Origin: Chryseobacterium sp. C-71
GTDB lineage: Bacteria > Bacteroidota > Bacteroidia > Flavobacteriales > Weeksellaceae
Assembly: GCF_020911865.1 (NCBI RefSeq)
Contig: NZ_CP087131.1
Coordinates: 2,976,001 to 3,040,000, forward strand
Direction: 5' to 3'
DNA: 64,000 bases
The translations under genes and the position numbers were made by a program. How positions within the stretch are numbered: the stretch's first letter is position 1; each line of letters begins with the position of its first letter. The notes beneath the pieces are model-generated. The model did no database searches. It was not told the DNA's origin and worked only from the letters and a program-made list of their open reading frames with translations. Positions 8,699 through 16,735 of the stretch are shown here, piece after piece.

Positions 8699-9118
8699 AT
8701 GAAAATAACACTCAACCGAATAAACGACGATTTTTTATTTGAATGCACCAACTCACAGGGAAATTCAATTCTTCTAGACAACACTTCCCAACCCGGCGCA
8801 AAAGGAGTTTCACCCATGGAAAGCGTATTGATGGCAGTTGCAGGATGCAGCGGAATCGATGTAGTTTCAATTCTGAAAAAACAAAGGCAAGACATTACAG
8901 GTTTCAAAGCTGAAGTGGAGGGCGAAAGAATTCCTGTAGAAGATGCAAAACCGTTTAAATCAATTATTGTTAAATTCTTTTTAGAAGGAAATATTGATCC
9001 AAAAAAAGCTTTAAAAGCTTCAGAATTGTCATTCGAAAAATACTGCTCGGTTTCAAAAACTTTAGAGCCCAACGTAGAAATTGGTTATGAAGTTTATGTA
9101 AATGGTGAGAAAGTTTAG
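8699..9118 (+). CDS. OsmC family peroxiredoxin-like protein
   Basis: A 139-residue OsmC/Ohr-fold protein. The core segment SPMESVLMAVAGCSGIDVVSILKK contains the first conserved cysteine at about residue 51, and KYCSVSKTL contains the second at about residue 115. The two-cysteine pattern is that of thiol-dependent peroxidases acting on organic hydroperoxides. The length is normal for the family. It is last in the run starting at SpoIIM and is followed by a clear intrinsic terminator, so it probably marks the operon's end, though it may also have its own promoter. Confidence 0.9.
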   Translation: MKITLNRINDDFLFECTNSQGNSILLDNTSQPGAKGVSPMESVLMAVAGCSGIDVVSILKKQRQDITGFKAEVEGERIPVEDAKPFKSIIVKFFLEGNIDPKKALKASELSFEKYCSVSKTLEPNVEIGYEVYVNGEKV

Positions 9119-9138
9119 CAAGCAAAATTTATAATAAA

Positions 9139-9168
9139 AAAAACCGGATAAAGCTATCCGGTTTTTTC
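9139..9168. terminator. Intrinsic terminator, probably bidirectional
   Basis: The stem AAACCGGATA / TATCCGGTTT with a 4-base loop AAGC lies at 9141-9164 and is followed by TTTT on the plus strand. The A-run on the left provides a U-tract for the minus strand. It separates osmC (plus) from the convergent T9SS gene (minus). Confidence 0.88.
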
Positions 9169-9188
9169 TATTTATGAGAATTGATTTT

Positions 9189-10877
9189 TTACTTTTTAAT
9201 GATTTTGGTGCTTTTCAGACTGCCATCTTTCATAATGTAGCTCAAAATATAAACTCCTGATTTTACACCTTCAAGACGTAAAGTAGAACTAGGATTTTCA
9301 ACAGTTTTTACAGTAACTCCTGATAAATCTGTAACCGTCAAGCGTTTGATGTTTTCTGATTTTTCGATATTTAAAATATCCTGGAAAGGATTAGGATATG
9401 CTAATCTTTCTTTTGCTTTCGGCGCAGTTTCGTTGGTAGCTAAGGCTATTGGTTGTAGAGTAACTGTTACTTTCCATGTGTTATTATCAACCTTATTAAA
9501 ATCAGCCGAACACCCAGTATCTCCATAAGTTCTCCATGCTCTAAGTTCAAAACTTACATTACCCGTGAGATCATTTGCGAGAGAAAGCCCGGTTCTGTTG
9601 TAAGAAAATGTTCCTGTATTTCCGTTAGCTCCATTAGATCCTGCAGTGACCGAGGCTTCCGTAGTATTATTGGTTGTACAAACTAATAAGCTTCTTTGTT
9701 CAGACATCCATCCATTTGAAACTGTAGACATCGAGTAAGACACATTGGTAGAGCTTATTTTATAACCTGTAGGAACATTAATAGTTATAGTTCCTGGGCA
9801 GCTTGAAAAAGAACTAGTTGTTGGGTCAAAATCAGAATATTCGGTATTAATATCTCCACCAGTGTAAGTTGCAGAAGCTTGACCAGTAGCAATTTCGATC
9901 ATTTTCCAGAATCCTTTTACTGATCCGCAGTTTGAACGAATCCAAAAATAATAACTCTGACCTGTCGGAAGTCCGCTTAAAGTTACAGAAGTTGTTCCTG
10001 CTGCTACTGATCCTGTAGGAGATGTTGTTCCTGTTGGCGGAGTAGAGGTTGTGCTATAATAATATTCATAACCTGAAGATGGAGCAGTTGCCGGAGGAGT
10101 CCAATTGACTGTTGCTCCTTGCATAGCGGAAGTATAGGTAAGATTGGTAGGTGCTGGACATGAGGTGTAAACATCTGCTGAAAAGGCAAAAATATTCGGT
10201 ATTCCACCAGTTCCTGTTTTTGTTATCGTGACACTTACAATGTTTTTAGACTGATTAGCCGCGTCAATGGAAAGAGGAATTTGATATAATCTTGGGTCAT
10301 CACCGTATCCGCTTTCCAGATTATCATTGGTGATATTAACTCTGCCAATTCCCTTAATTGCGTAATTTGGGCCATAGTACCAATCTGAAATAGCTAAAGA
10401 CGTAAAAGTCTGGTTAGTTCCATCTGAAAAATTGACAACAGCATCCACTGTTGTATCACCACTTCCACCTGTAGCAAGCATATAAAGGCTTAATGCGGGC
10501 GTAGGAGTAGCAAATGTAAGAGTGCCGGAATCATTGGTGTTTTGTAGTCTTAAAGAATTATTAGAACTATAAGGAGCCAAGATGTAATTGAGACCTGTGG
10601 TGGATCCAACAGCTGAATTGATAATGCCGTTAGCTGGCAAGCCGTAACTTAATGCCGGACCAGTAGCTGTCAATTTGAAATCTGTAGATATAAAAGCGAA
10701 ACTTACACCATCCACATCATTATTTGTGGAGCTTGCAGAAGTACCAATACCATTTGCAATGACATCAGCATTAAAACCGCTTTGAATAGTAATTGGCTGA
10801 TATTCTTGTGCGTCAACCTGATTGAAGATTAAGAATGCTGCTGCAATAGCACTCTTAAAAAGTAGCTTTGTTTTCAT
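9189..10877 (-). CDS. Secreted fibronectin type III protein with T9SS type A sorting domain
   Basis: A 562-residue exported protein. The N-terminus is a signal peptide (LLFKSAIAAAFLIFNQVDAQ). Residues about 30-235 form a beta-rich, Asn/Thr/Ser-rich region of no known function. Residues about 238-325 are a fibronectin type III module (CPAPTNLTYTSAMQGATVNW and SYYFWIRSNCG). A second beta-rich region follows. The last 75 residues are a type A T9SS sorting domain (LAYPNPFQDILNIEKSENIK, then SGVYILSYIMKDGSLKSTKIIKK). It is therefore expected to be exported by the Sec system, then secreted through type IX secretion and attached to or released from the cell surface. The 253-base region upstream is very A/T-rich and holds no gene; a TATATTAG box on the minus strand near 10911 could be its promoter. 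Confidence 0.85.
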   Translation of the reverse strand: MKTKLLFKSAIAAAFLIFNQVDAQEYQPITIQSGFNADVIANGIGTSASSTNNDVDGVSFAFISTDFKLTATGPALSYGLPANGIINSAVGSTTGLNYILAPYSSNNSLRLQNTNDSGTLTFATPTPALSLYMLATGGSGDTTVDAVVNFSDGTNQTFTSLAISDWYYGPNYAIKGIGRVNITNDNLESGYGDDPRLYQIPLSIDAANQSKNIVSVTITKTGTGGIPNIFAFSADVYTSCPAPTNLTYTSAMQGATVNWTPPATAPSSGYEYYYSTTSTPPTGTTSPTGSVAAGTTSVTLSGLPTGQSYYFWIRSNCGSVKGFWKMIEIATGQASATYTGGDINTEYSDFDPTTSSFSSCPGTITINVPTGYKISSTNVSYSMSTVSNGWMSEQRSLLVCTTNNTTEASVTAGSNGANGNTGTFSYNRTGLSLANDLTGNVSFELRAWRTYGDTGCSADFNKVDNNTWKVTVTLQPIALATNETAPKAKERLAYPNPFQDILNIEKSENIKRLTVTDLSGVTVKTVENPSSTLRLEGVKSGVYILSYIMKDGSLKSTKIIKK

Positions 10878-11079
10878 TGTTAGTTTATTTGTTATTTGTG
10901 GTGCTAATATAGTGAAATAGATGTGTTTTATTTATTATAATTAATAAATTGATATCAAATTTATATTTAATAGCTCTTATTGTTGTTTGTTTTATATTTT
11001 ACGTTGGTGAGTTGTTTTTTTAGTTTTTTTTTATCTTAAAAGCTGCTTTTAATTGATGTTAAAAAAAATAAAAGCAATA

Positions 11080-11108
11080 AAAAAACCGAGATTCTAGAAA
11101 TCTCGGTT
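11080..11108 (-). terminator. Intrinsic terminator of the GH63-type gene
   Basis: The stem AACCGAGAT / ATCTCGGTT (11084-11092 and 11100-11108) with loop TCTAGAA is followed on the minus strand by a run of T (plus-strand A at 11079-11085). It lies 22 bases past the stop codon of the glycosidase gene. The rest of the gap 10878-11079 holds no gene. Confidence 0.88.
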
Positions 11109-11130
11109 CAAATTTTATTCATAAAATTGA

Positions 11131-13743
11131 TTATGCCAATCTTGGTTTCATCAGTTTCGCCACAGTTGCCGTCCATCCTGTTTGATGAGATGCACCTACG
11201 CCACGACCGTTATCTCCGTGAAAATATTCAAAGAAGGTAATGTAATCTTTAAAGTTTGGATCATAATTAAACTTATAATTTCCGCCATTGAAAGCTCTTT
11301 GCCCGCTTTCGTCTTTTAAGAATATTGAGCAAAGTCTGTTGCTGATATTTGATGCTACTTCATCAAGATTTTTCTGTTCTCCGCTTCCGGTCGGGAATTC
11401 AATTTTCAAACTGTTTCCGTAATAAAAATGAAAACGCTGAAGACTTTCCACAATCAAAAAATTAATAGGAAACCAGATAGGGCCTCTCCAGTTGCTGTTT
11501 CCGCCAAACATTCGGCTGTCACTTTCTGCAGGAGTATAATACACTACATTTTTATTGCCATGAACAGTAAATACAAAAGGATTTTCTTCATACACTTTTG
11601 ACATCGCACGGATTCCGTATGTGCTCAGAAACTCTTTTTCATCAACCATTCTGGTTAACACCTTTTTTAGTCTTGTTCTACGGAGAATACTCATCAGATG
11701 TTTTCTGCCACTGCCTTCTTCGTCCCAATGAGAAACAAGATTGGCGAGTTCCGGCTTGTTTTTCAAAACCCAATCCATTCTTTCACGGAAATTCGGCATT
11801 TTATCTAACAGATGATGATCAATAATTTCCACTGCAAACAACGGAATTAGTCCCACAATACTTCTCAATCTTAACGTTACGCTTTCACCATTTCCGAGTT
11901 GAAGTACATCATAAAAGAATCCGTCTTCTTCGTTCCAGAGACCTTCCTTATCTTCTCCCATATTTTCCATCGCCTCGGCAATGTACAGATAATGTTCGAA
12001 GAATTTAATCGCCATATCTTCATAAACCTGATAATATTGAGCCAGTTCCATTGCGATACGCATCATGTTCAGCGCGTACATTGCCATCCAGCTCGTACCG
12101 TCAGCTTGCTCAAGATGTTCACCATCTTTCAGTTCCATATTACGGTCAAAAGCTCCGATGTTGTCTAGTCCTAAGAATCCACCGCCAAAAATATTCTTCC
12201 CGTTTTTATCTTTTCGATTGACCCACCAAGTAAAATTCAGGAGTAGTTTTTGAAAAACTTTTTCTAAAAATAAAAGGTCGGGTTTCCCATTTGCTTTTTC
12301 ATCTATTTTAAATACCCGGAAACAAGACCAGGCATGAACAGGTGGATTTACATCACTTAAGTTCCATTCATAGGCAGGCATTTGTCCGTTAGGATGCATG
12401 TACCATTCTTTAGTCAAAAGAAGAAGTTGATTTTTAGCAAAATCACCATCAATAATTGCATAAGGAACACAGTGGAACGCTAAATCCCAAGTCGCATACC
12501 AAGGATATTCCCATTTGTCGGGCATTGAGATGATATCTTTATTGTGAAGATGTTCCCACTCGGTATTTCTCACATAATTATTAAAATCTCTCGGAGCTTC
12601 ATGATTGGGGTCACCCCTCAGCCATTTTCCTACATTATAATGGTAAAATTGTTTATTCCAAAGAAGTCCTGCAAAGGCTTGTCGTTGTACATTTCTTTCA
12701 TCTTCGTTCGGAACATCCTGCTGAATTTCTTCGTAAAATTCATTCGCTTCAGAAAGTCTTGCATTAAAAATGCTTTCAAAATCATAAAACGGATTATCTA
12801 AATCATTTGAACATAACCGCAATTCAAAAACTTCAGATTGACCGGCTTTTATTTCTGCTTCAACAATAAATGATGCTTTGGAACCCTTTTTCTCAGGATT
12901 AATTGTGTTTTTTTGATGAATTATAAAATCGTTGATTCCGTCTTTGTAATAGGTATTCTCAACTTCAGGACTTCCGTAAAGTTTCGAATTATTAGTTTCA
13001 TTATCACAAAATACGCGCTGGGCATTTCTGTTTTTAGAATAAAACTTTTTTAAAGTAATGCTGTCGTGATTGATGCTGATACATCCTTCATGAGAATCTT
13101 CCAGCTGTCCTTGATATTCATTATAACCCCATTTCCAGTTATTTCTGTACCATGCGGTAGGTAAAACGACAATCGGTGCATCTTGATTGCTTCGGTTACA
13201 AACCGTAACTCGTACCAGAATGTCGTCAATATTTCCTTTACAATATTCAATAAAAATATCAAAGTATTCATCCTTATCGAAGATTCCGGTGTCTATGATT
13301 TCATACTCAGGTTCTTTCTTGCTTCGTCTTCCGTTTTCGGCAACTAAATCTTCATAAGGGAACTTATTGATGGGATATTTGTACACCATTTTCATATAGC
13401 TATGAGTGGGTGTATTATCTAAATAGTAGAAAATTTCTTTAATGTCTTCTCCATGATTTCCCTGAGGATTGCTCAATCCGAAAAATCGTTCTTTTATTCT
13501 TTCGTCATTTCTATTCCAAAATGAGAGCGCAAAACAAAAAAGTTGTTTGGTATCTGAGATTCCGGCAATACCTTCTTCGCCCCAGCGATAAGCATAGCTT
13601 TCGGCATTGTTGTGATTGGCAAAGCGCCACGCATCACCGTTTGGGCTGTAGTCTTCACGTACATTTCCCCACTGTCTGTTGCTCACGTAAGGTCCCCAGT
13701 TCAACCAATTTTTATCCTTTAGTCTTTGCTTTTCAACACTCAT
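11131..13743 (-). CDS. GH63-type (MGH1-like) glucosidase
   Basis: An 870-residue glycoside hydrolase resembling the GH63/MGH1-like group with an (alpha/alpha)6 catalytic barrel. Typical segments are WGPYVSNRQWGNVREDYS at the N-terminus, WEYPWYATWDLAFHCVPYA and GFLGLDNIGAFDRN in the middle, and GNSNWRGPIWFPINFLIVE and YFHGDNGRGVGASHQTGWT near the end. Members cleave alpha-glucosides or mannosylglycerate-like substrates. I see no signal peptide, so the enzyme is likely cytoplasmic and could take part in glycogen or compatible-solute turnover. A plausible TTG/TAccTTAG promoter lies 20-50 bases upstream. The exact substrate cannot be read from sequence. Confidence 0.85.
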   Translation of the reverse strand: MSVEKQRLKDKNWLNWGPYVSNRQWGNVREDYSPNGDAWRFANHNNAESYAYRWGEEGIAGISDTKQLFCFALSFWNRNDERIKERFFGLSNPQGNHGEDIKEIFYYLDNTPTHSYMKMVYKYPINKFPYEDLVAENGRRSKKEPEYEIIDTGIFDKDEYFDIFIEYCKGNIDDILVRVTVCNRSNQDAPIVVLPTAWYRNNWKWGYNEYQGQLEDSHEGCISINHDSITLKKFYSKNRNAQRVFCDNETNNSKLYGSPEVENTYYKDGINDFIIHQKNTINPEKKGSKASFIVEAEIKAGQSEVFELRLCSNDLDNPFYDFESIFNARLSEANEFYEEIQQDVPNEDERNVQRQAFAGLLWNKQFYHYNVGKWLRGDPNHEAPRDFNNYVRNTEWEHLHNKDIISMPDKWEYPWYATWDLAFHCVPYAIIDGDFAKNQLLLLTKEWYMHPNGQMPAYEWNLSDVNPPVHAWSCFRVFKIDEKANGKPDLLFLEKVFQKLLLNFTWWVNRKDKNGKNIFGGGFLGLDNIGAFDRNMELKDGEHLEQADGTSWMAMYALNMMRIAMELAQYYQVYEDMAIKFFEHYLYIAEAMENMGEDKEGLWNEEDGFFYDVLQLGNGESVTLRLRSIVGLIPLFAVEIIDHHLLDKMPNFRERMDWVLKNKPELANLVSHWDEEGSGRKHLMSILRRTRLKKVLTRMVDEKEFLSTYGIRAMSKVYEENPFVFTVHGNKNVVYYTPAESDSRMFGGNSNWRGPIWFPINFLIVESLQRFHFYYGNSLKIEFPTGSGEQKNLDEVASNISNRLCSIFLKDESGQRAFNGGNYKFNYDPNFKDYITFFEYFHGDNGRGVGASHQTGWTATVAKLMKPRLA

Positions 13744-13762
13744 ATAACATCATTTTTCATTG

Positions 13763-13793
13763 CTAAGGTAGATTTTTTGACAAAAAAAACCAA
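13763..13793 (-). promoter_or_regulatory. Candidate promoter of the GH63-type gene
   Basis: On the minus strand TTG (plus CAA at 13791-13793) is followed after 20 bases by TACCTTAG (plus 13763-13770), one base from the Bacteroidota -7 consensus TAnnTTTG. The distance to the start codon is about 19 bases. Confidence 0.45.
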
Positions 13794-13896
13794 TTTTTTT
13801 AAGCTTAATAATTCTTAACATCCTTCAGAAATGCTTTTAATGAAGGGATTTTTAACGATAAATAAAATTTATTTATTTTTTTTAAAAGAAATGTAT

Positions 13897-13905
13897 TATC
13901 TTTGC
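13897..13905 (+). promoter_or_regulatory. -7 promoter box of the methionine operon
   Basis: TATCTTTGC matches the Bacteroidota -7 consensus TAnnTTTGC exactly. It lies about 30 bases before the first pairing arm of the SAM riboswitch, which is the right distance for a promoter producing the riboswitch leader. No convincing -33 TTG is visible in the T/A-rich upstream stretch. Confidence 0.65.
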
Positions 13906-13933
13906 ACCATTCGTTCATTTACATATTGAAAAT

Positions 13934-14042
13934 GTTATCAAGAAAGGTTGAGGGATAGACCCTGTGAAACCTTAGCAACCCTTTGCGCAAGCGAAGAAGG
14001 TGCTACGTTCTACCAAATAAAATTTTATTTTGGACAGATAAC
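13934..14042 (+). ncRNA. SAM-I (S-box) riboswitch
   Basis: The leader contains the hallmark order of the SAM-I aptamer. TTATCAAGAAAGG is the P1/P2 arm, then GAGGGATAGACCCTGTGAAACC and TTAGCAACCC, then AAGGTGCTACGTTCTACC, and finally GGACAGATAA, whose GATAA pairs with the opening TTATC to close P1. P4 is a long A/T hairpin at 14013-14032 (CCAAATAAAA/TTTTATTTTGG). The aptamer binds S-adenosylmethionine and represses methionine genes. The element lies between an exact -7 box and metX. Two small hairpins at 14046-14061 and 14061-14075 could form the expression platform. Confidence 0.95.
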
Positions 14043-14045
14043 TTA

Positions 14046-14080
14046 CTGAAGTTCTTTTCAGCCATTTCTCATGGCATTTT
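14046..14080 (+). promoter_or_regulatory. Possible expression platform of the SAM riboswitch
   Basis: Directly after the aptamer come CTGAA-GTTCTT-TTCAG (14046-14061) and GCCAT-TTCTC-ATGGC (14061-14075), the latter followed by ATTTTC. The second hairpin is terminator-like but short and has a weak U-tract. Whether control is by termination or by access to the metX start cannot be decided from sequence. Confidence 0.4.
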
Positions 14081-14104
14081 CAAATTTATTTTAATAATAT
14101 AAAA

Positions 14105-15043
14105 TTGAAAACAGAACTGCAACATATTAATTTTTTGTACACAACCGATTCCCAAAAGGAATATCATATCTCATTAAGCTATCAGCTTTTTGGGAAAGAC
14201 TTGTTTTCTGCACCCATTATTTTGGTCAATCATGCTTTAACCGGAAATTCAAATGTTTCCGGAGAAAAAGGTTGGTGGAAACAATTAATTGGTGAAAATC
14301 AGGTTATTGATACAAATAAATATACAGTTCTCTGTTTCAACATTCCCGGAAGCGGATATGATGATTTTTTTATTGATGAATATTCAGATTTCACCTCTTC
14401 AGACATTTCTAATATATTTCTGAAAGGTCTTGAAACTTTAAATATTAAAAACGTATACGCCATTATCGGAGGCTCGCTCGGAGGCGGAATTGGTTGGGAA
14501 ATGCTTGTTAAAAATACAGATTTAGCAGAGCTTTTTATCCCAATTGCCTGCGATTCCAAAACTCATGATTGGTTGCATGCTCAATGTCTCGTTCAGCAAT
14601 TTTTATTAAATGGAAATGATGAGCCACTTCAGAAAGCCAGAATTCATGCGATGCTGTGCTACAGAACACCTCAATCTTTAAACGATAGATTCCAAAATAA
14701 ATTCAATGAGGAAAAACAGCGGTTAGAATCTGAAGATTGGTTGAATTATCACGGGAAATCTCTTGCCGAAAGATTTAGTTTAAAATCTTATCAACTGATG
14801 AATCATTTATTAATGAACATTAATGCAAACGACAAAGATTTAGGTAAAATCAAAGCACGAATGCACATGATCTCTGTAGATACCGACTTATTTTTCCCGG
14901 CTTCTGAAATCCGAATGGGTTTTAATAAGCTGAAAACTGAAAAAAATGATGTTTTCTATCACGAGATCAAATCAATTCATGGGCACGACGCCTTTTTAAT
15001 AGAATACGAACAATTAAATTTTATCATAAAAAATATTTTGTAA
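14105..15043 (+). CDS. metX: Homoserine O-acetyltransferase-like alpha/beta hydrolase
   Basis: A 312-residue alpha/beta-hydrolase-fold acyltransferase of the MetX type, which acetylates homoserine to feed direct sulfhydrylation. The family's oxyanion region is VNHALTGNSNV (about residues 41-51). The nucleophile elbow is GGSLGGGIGW with Ser124. The Asp and His of the triad are in VDTDLFF and IHGHDAFL near the end. It is shorter than the usual 350-380 residues, lacking part of the lid, but the triad is complete. The start codon is TTG at 14105; no in-frame ATG occurs near it, and the gene begins 62 bases after the riboswitch. Position right behind a SAM-I riboswitch supports the methionine role. 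Confidence 0.88.
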   Translation: MKTELQHINFLYTTDSQKEYHISLSYQLFGKDLFSAPIILVNHALTGNSNVSGEKGWWKQLIGENQVIDTNKYTVLCFNIPGSGYDDFFIDEYSDFTSSDISNIFLKGLETLNIKNVYAIIGGSLGGGIGWEMLVKNTDLAELFIPIACDSKTHDWLHAQCLVQQFLLNGNDEPLQKARIHAMLCYRTPQSLNDRFQNKFNEEKQRLESEDWLNYHGKSLAERFSLKSYQLMNHLLMNINANDKDLGKIKARMHMISVDTDLFFPASEIRMGFNKLKTEKNDVFYHEIKSIHGHDAFLIEYEQLNFIIKNIL

Positions 15044-15072
15044 AAATGGAGCTCCGCGGAATTCCATCACGC
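15044..15072 (+). repeat. Solo degenerate REP-like element between metX and the homoserine dehydrogenase gene
   Basis: The 51-base gap carries AAAATGGAGCTCCGCGGAATT, which resembles the REP at 4819-4847 (AAAATGGCGAGCTCCG, then TAGGAG, then CGGAATT) with the inner TAGGAG missing. It is read here as a decayed or internally deleted copy of the same repeat family. Confidence 0.5.
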
Positions 15073-15094
15073 AAAAACAAATAAATAAGTAGAG

Positions 15095-16639
15095 ATGAAT
15101 AAGACTAATGCAAACGAAATAAAATTTTTTAAAAACAGATCAATCATTAAATTTGAAGGAGCAGATTTCTTAGGTGAAATCGGGATTGACGGCAGGGTTT
15201 TTAAAGCGCTTACTTTGGCGCGAATCAGTGTAGGAGTAATTTCTCAGCAAGCCGTTGAGAACGGACTTTCGATTCTTGTACATGAAGATGATTCTGAGAA
15301 GGCAGTCAATTGTCTGATCGAAGAATTTGCTGCTGAAAGAAAATCAGGCAAAGTTTCTCAGATTTACAGCATCAATAATGTTTCTGTCATTGGTTTTGTG
15401 GCAGATGATTTAAATAAAATACTTTCCGAGCTCGCAAGAAACAATGTTTTCCCATTGCTTTTAAATCAAAACTCAAGCGAGAAGCGCATCAATATTGTGG
15501 TGACGTCTTCACAGGATGAGAAAAGTAAAAATATCATTGAATCGGAAATTTTCAAAAAACCAAAAACGGTTCATTTAGCAATTATCGGACACGGTAATGT
15601 TGGGAAAACTTTGATTGAGCAAGTTTTACATTCTTCAGAAGAAATTAAAAGAAGAAAAAATATTCATCTTAAAGTGGTTGCGGTTGCCAACTCCAGAAAA
15701 ATTGCCTTCAACAAAAAAGGATTTGATAACACGTGGGGTGATGAGGTTTTTGCAGCTGAAAAATCTTCAAATGTTGACGAGTTAATTAATTTCTCGAAAG
15801 AAAATCAGCTTGAAAACCTGATTGTTGTTGATAATACAGCAAGCGTTGACTTTGTGAAAAACTATCAGACTTTGGCCGAGAATGGGTTTGATTTGGTTTC
15901 GTCAAATAAAATTTTCAACACACTTCCGATTGAAGAATATCGTAAACTAAGATATACGTTGAATAAAAATAACAAAAAATATCTTTACGAAACCAATGTT
16001 GGAGCAGGTTTACCATTGATTGATACAATAAAACTTTTACACCTTTCCGGTGAAAATATCACAAGAATTAAAGGTGTTTTCTCAGGAACATTGAGTTATG
16101 TGTTTAATAATTTTTCTTTAAGAGATGATAAATTTTCAACGATCGTTAATGAAGCTTTAGAAAAAGGTTTTACCGAACCAGATCCAAGAGAAGATTTGTC
16201 AGGAAATGATGTTGCAAGAAAGCTGTTGATTTTGGCAAGAGAATTAGATTTAATTAATGAATTTACGGATATCAATATTCAGAATTTAGTCCCTGAAGCT
16301 TTGCTTTCAGTTTCAAAACAGGAATTTCTTTCAAGACTGGAAGAACTGGATGACGAATACGACAAAATCAAGAAAAATCAGGAGCCGAATCACGTTTTAA
16401 GATACGTTGGTGATTTGCATGGTGATTTGCAGAAAGAAAAAGGAGAGCTAGATGTGAAACTAATTTCCGTTCCTGCAACTTCCGCTTTAGGACAATTGAA
16501 AGGTTCAGATTCAATTTTCGAAATCTACACCGAAAGTTACGGTGAAAACCCAATTGTCATCATGGGAGCAGGAGCGGGAGCGAAAGTAACTGCACGTGGT
16601 GTGTTTGGTGATATTTTAAGATTGAGCGAAACAAAATAA
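15095..16639 (+). CDS. ACT domain-homoserine dehydrogenase fusion without aspartokinase
   Basis: A 514-residue enzyme reducing aspartate semialdehyde to homoserine, the precursor for methionine and threonine. Residues about 15-150 look like the paired ACT regulatory domains of a bifunctional ThrA/MetL enzyme (RVFKALTLARISVGVISQQ and INNVSVIGFVADDLNKILSELARNNV). Residues 160-514 are homoserine dehydrogenase: the NAD(P) loop IIGHGNVGKT, the ETNVGAGLP motif, and the catalytic segment EPDPREDLSGNDVARKLLIL with the conserved Asp and Lys. The kinase domain that precedes these ACT domains in ThrA is absent, so the protein looks like a ThrA that lost its kinase while keeping the allosteric part. It lies 51 bases behind metX in the riboswitch-led operon. 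Confidence 0.9.
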   Translation: MNKTNANEIKFFKNRSIIKFEGADFLGEIGIDGRVFKALTLARISVGVISQQAVENGLSILVHEDDSEKAVNCLIEEFAAERKSGKVSQIYSINNVSVIGFVADDLNKILSELARNNVFPLLLNQNSSEKRINIVVTSSQDEKSKNIIESEIFKKPKTVHLAIIGHGNVGKTLIEQVLHSSEEIKRRKNIHLKVVAVANSRKIAFNKKGFDNTWGDEVFAAEKSSNVDELINFSKENQLENLIVVDNTASVDFVKNYQTLAENGFDLVSSNKIFNTLPIEEYRKLRYTLNKNNKKYLYETNVGAGLPLIDTIKLLHLSGENITRIKGVFSGTLSYVFNNFSLRDDKFSTIVNEALEKGFTEPDPREDLSGNDVARKLLILARELDLINEFTDINIQNLVPEALLSVSKQEFLSRLEELDDEYDKIKKNQEPNHVLRYVGDLHGDLQKEKGELDVKLISVPATSALGQLKGSDSIFEIYTESYGENPIVIMGAGAGAKVTARGVFGDILRLSETK

Positions 16640-16673
16640 TTTTTGTAAAAGTAAAAAGTATAAATGTAAGAAA

Positions 16674-16716
16674 GTCCCAAAGGGACGATTTAATATAGTA
16701 TAGGATGTAATCCTAT
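16674..16716. repeat. Two-hairpin REP-like element between the homoserine dehydrogenase gene and metZ
   Basis: Two adjacent palindromes are present: GTCCC-AAA-GGGAC at 16674-16686 and ATAGGAT-GTA-ATCCTAT at 16700-16716. The paired-hairpin form resembles a BIME or REP doublet. The sequence differs from the REP near the RAYT gene, so it would belong to another family. Confidence 0.65.
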
Positions 16717-16735
16717 CAATTAAAATTAGATAAAA

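Noticed and set aside
11598..13271. Several 70-90 residue open frames overlapping the GH63-type gene
   Set aside because: All lie antisense to or out of frame with a full-length gene with family motifs, and none has recognisable features.
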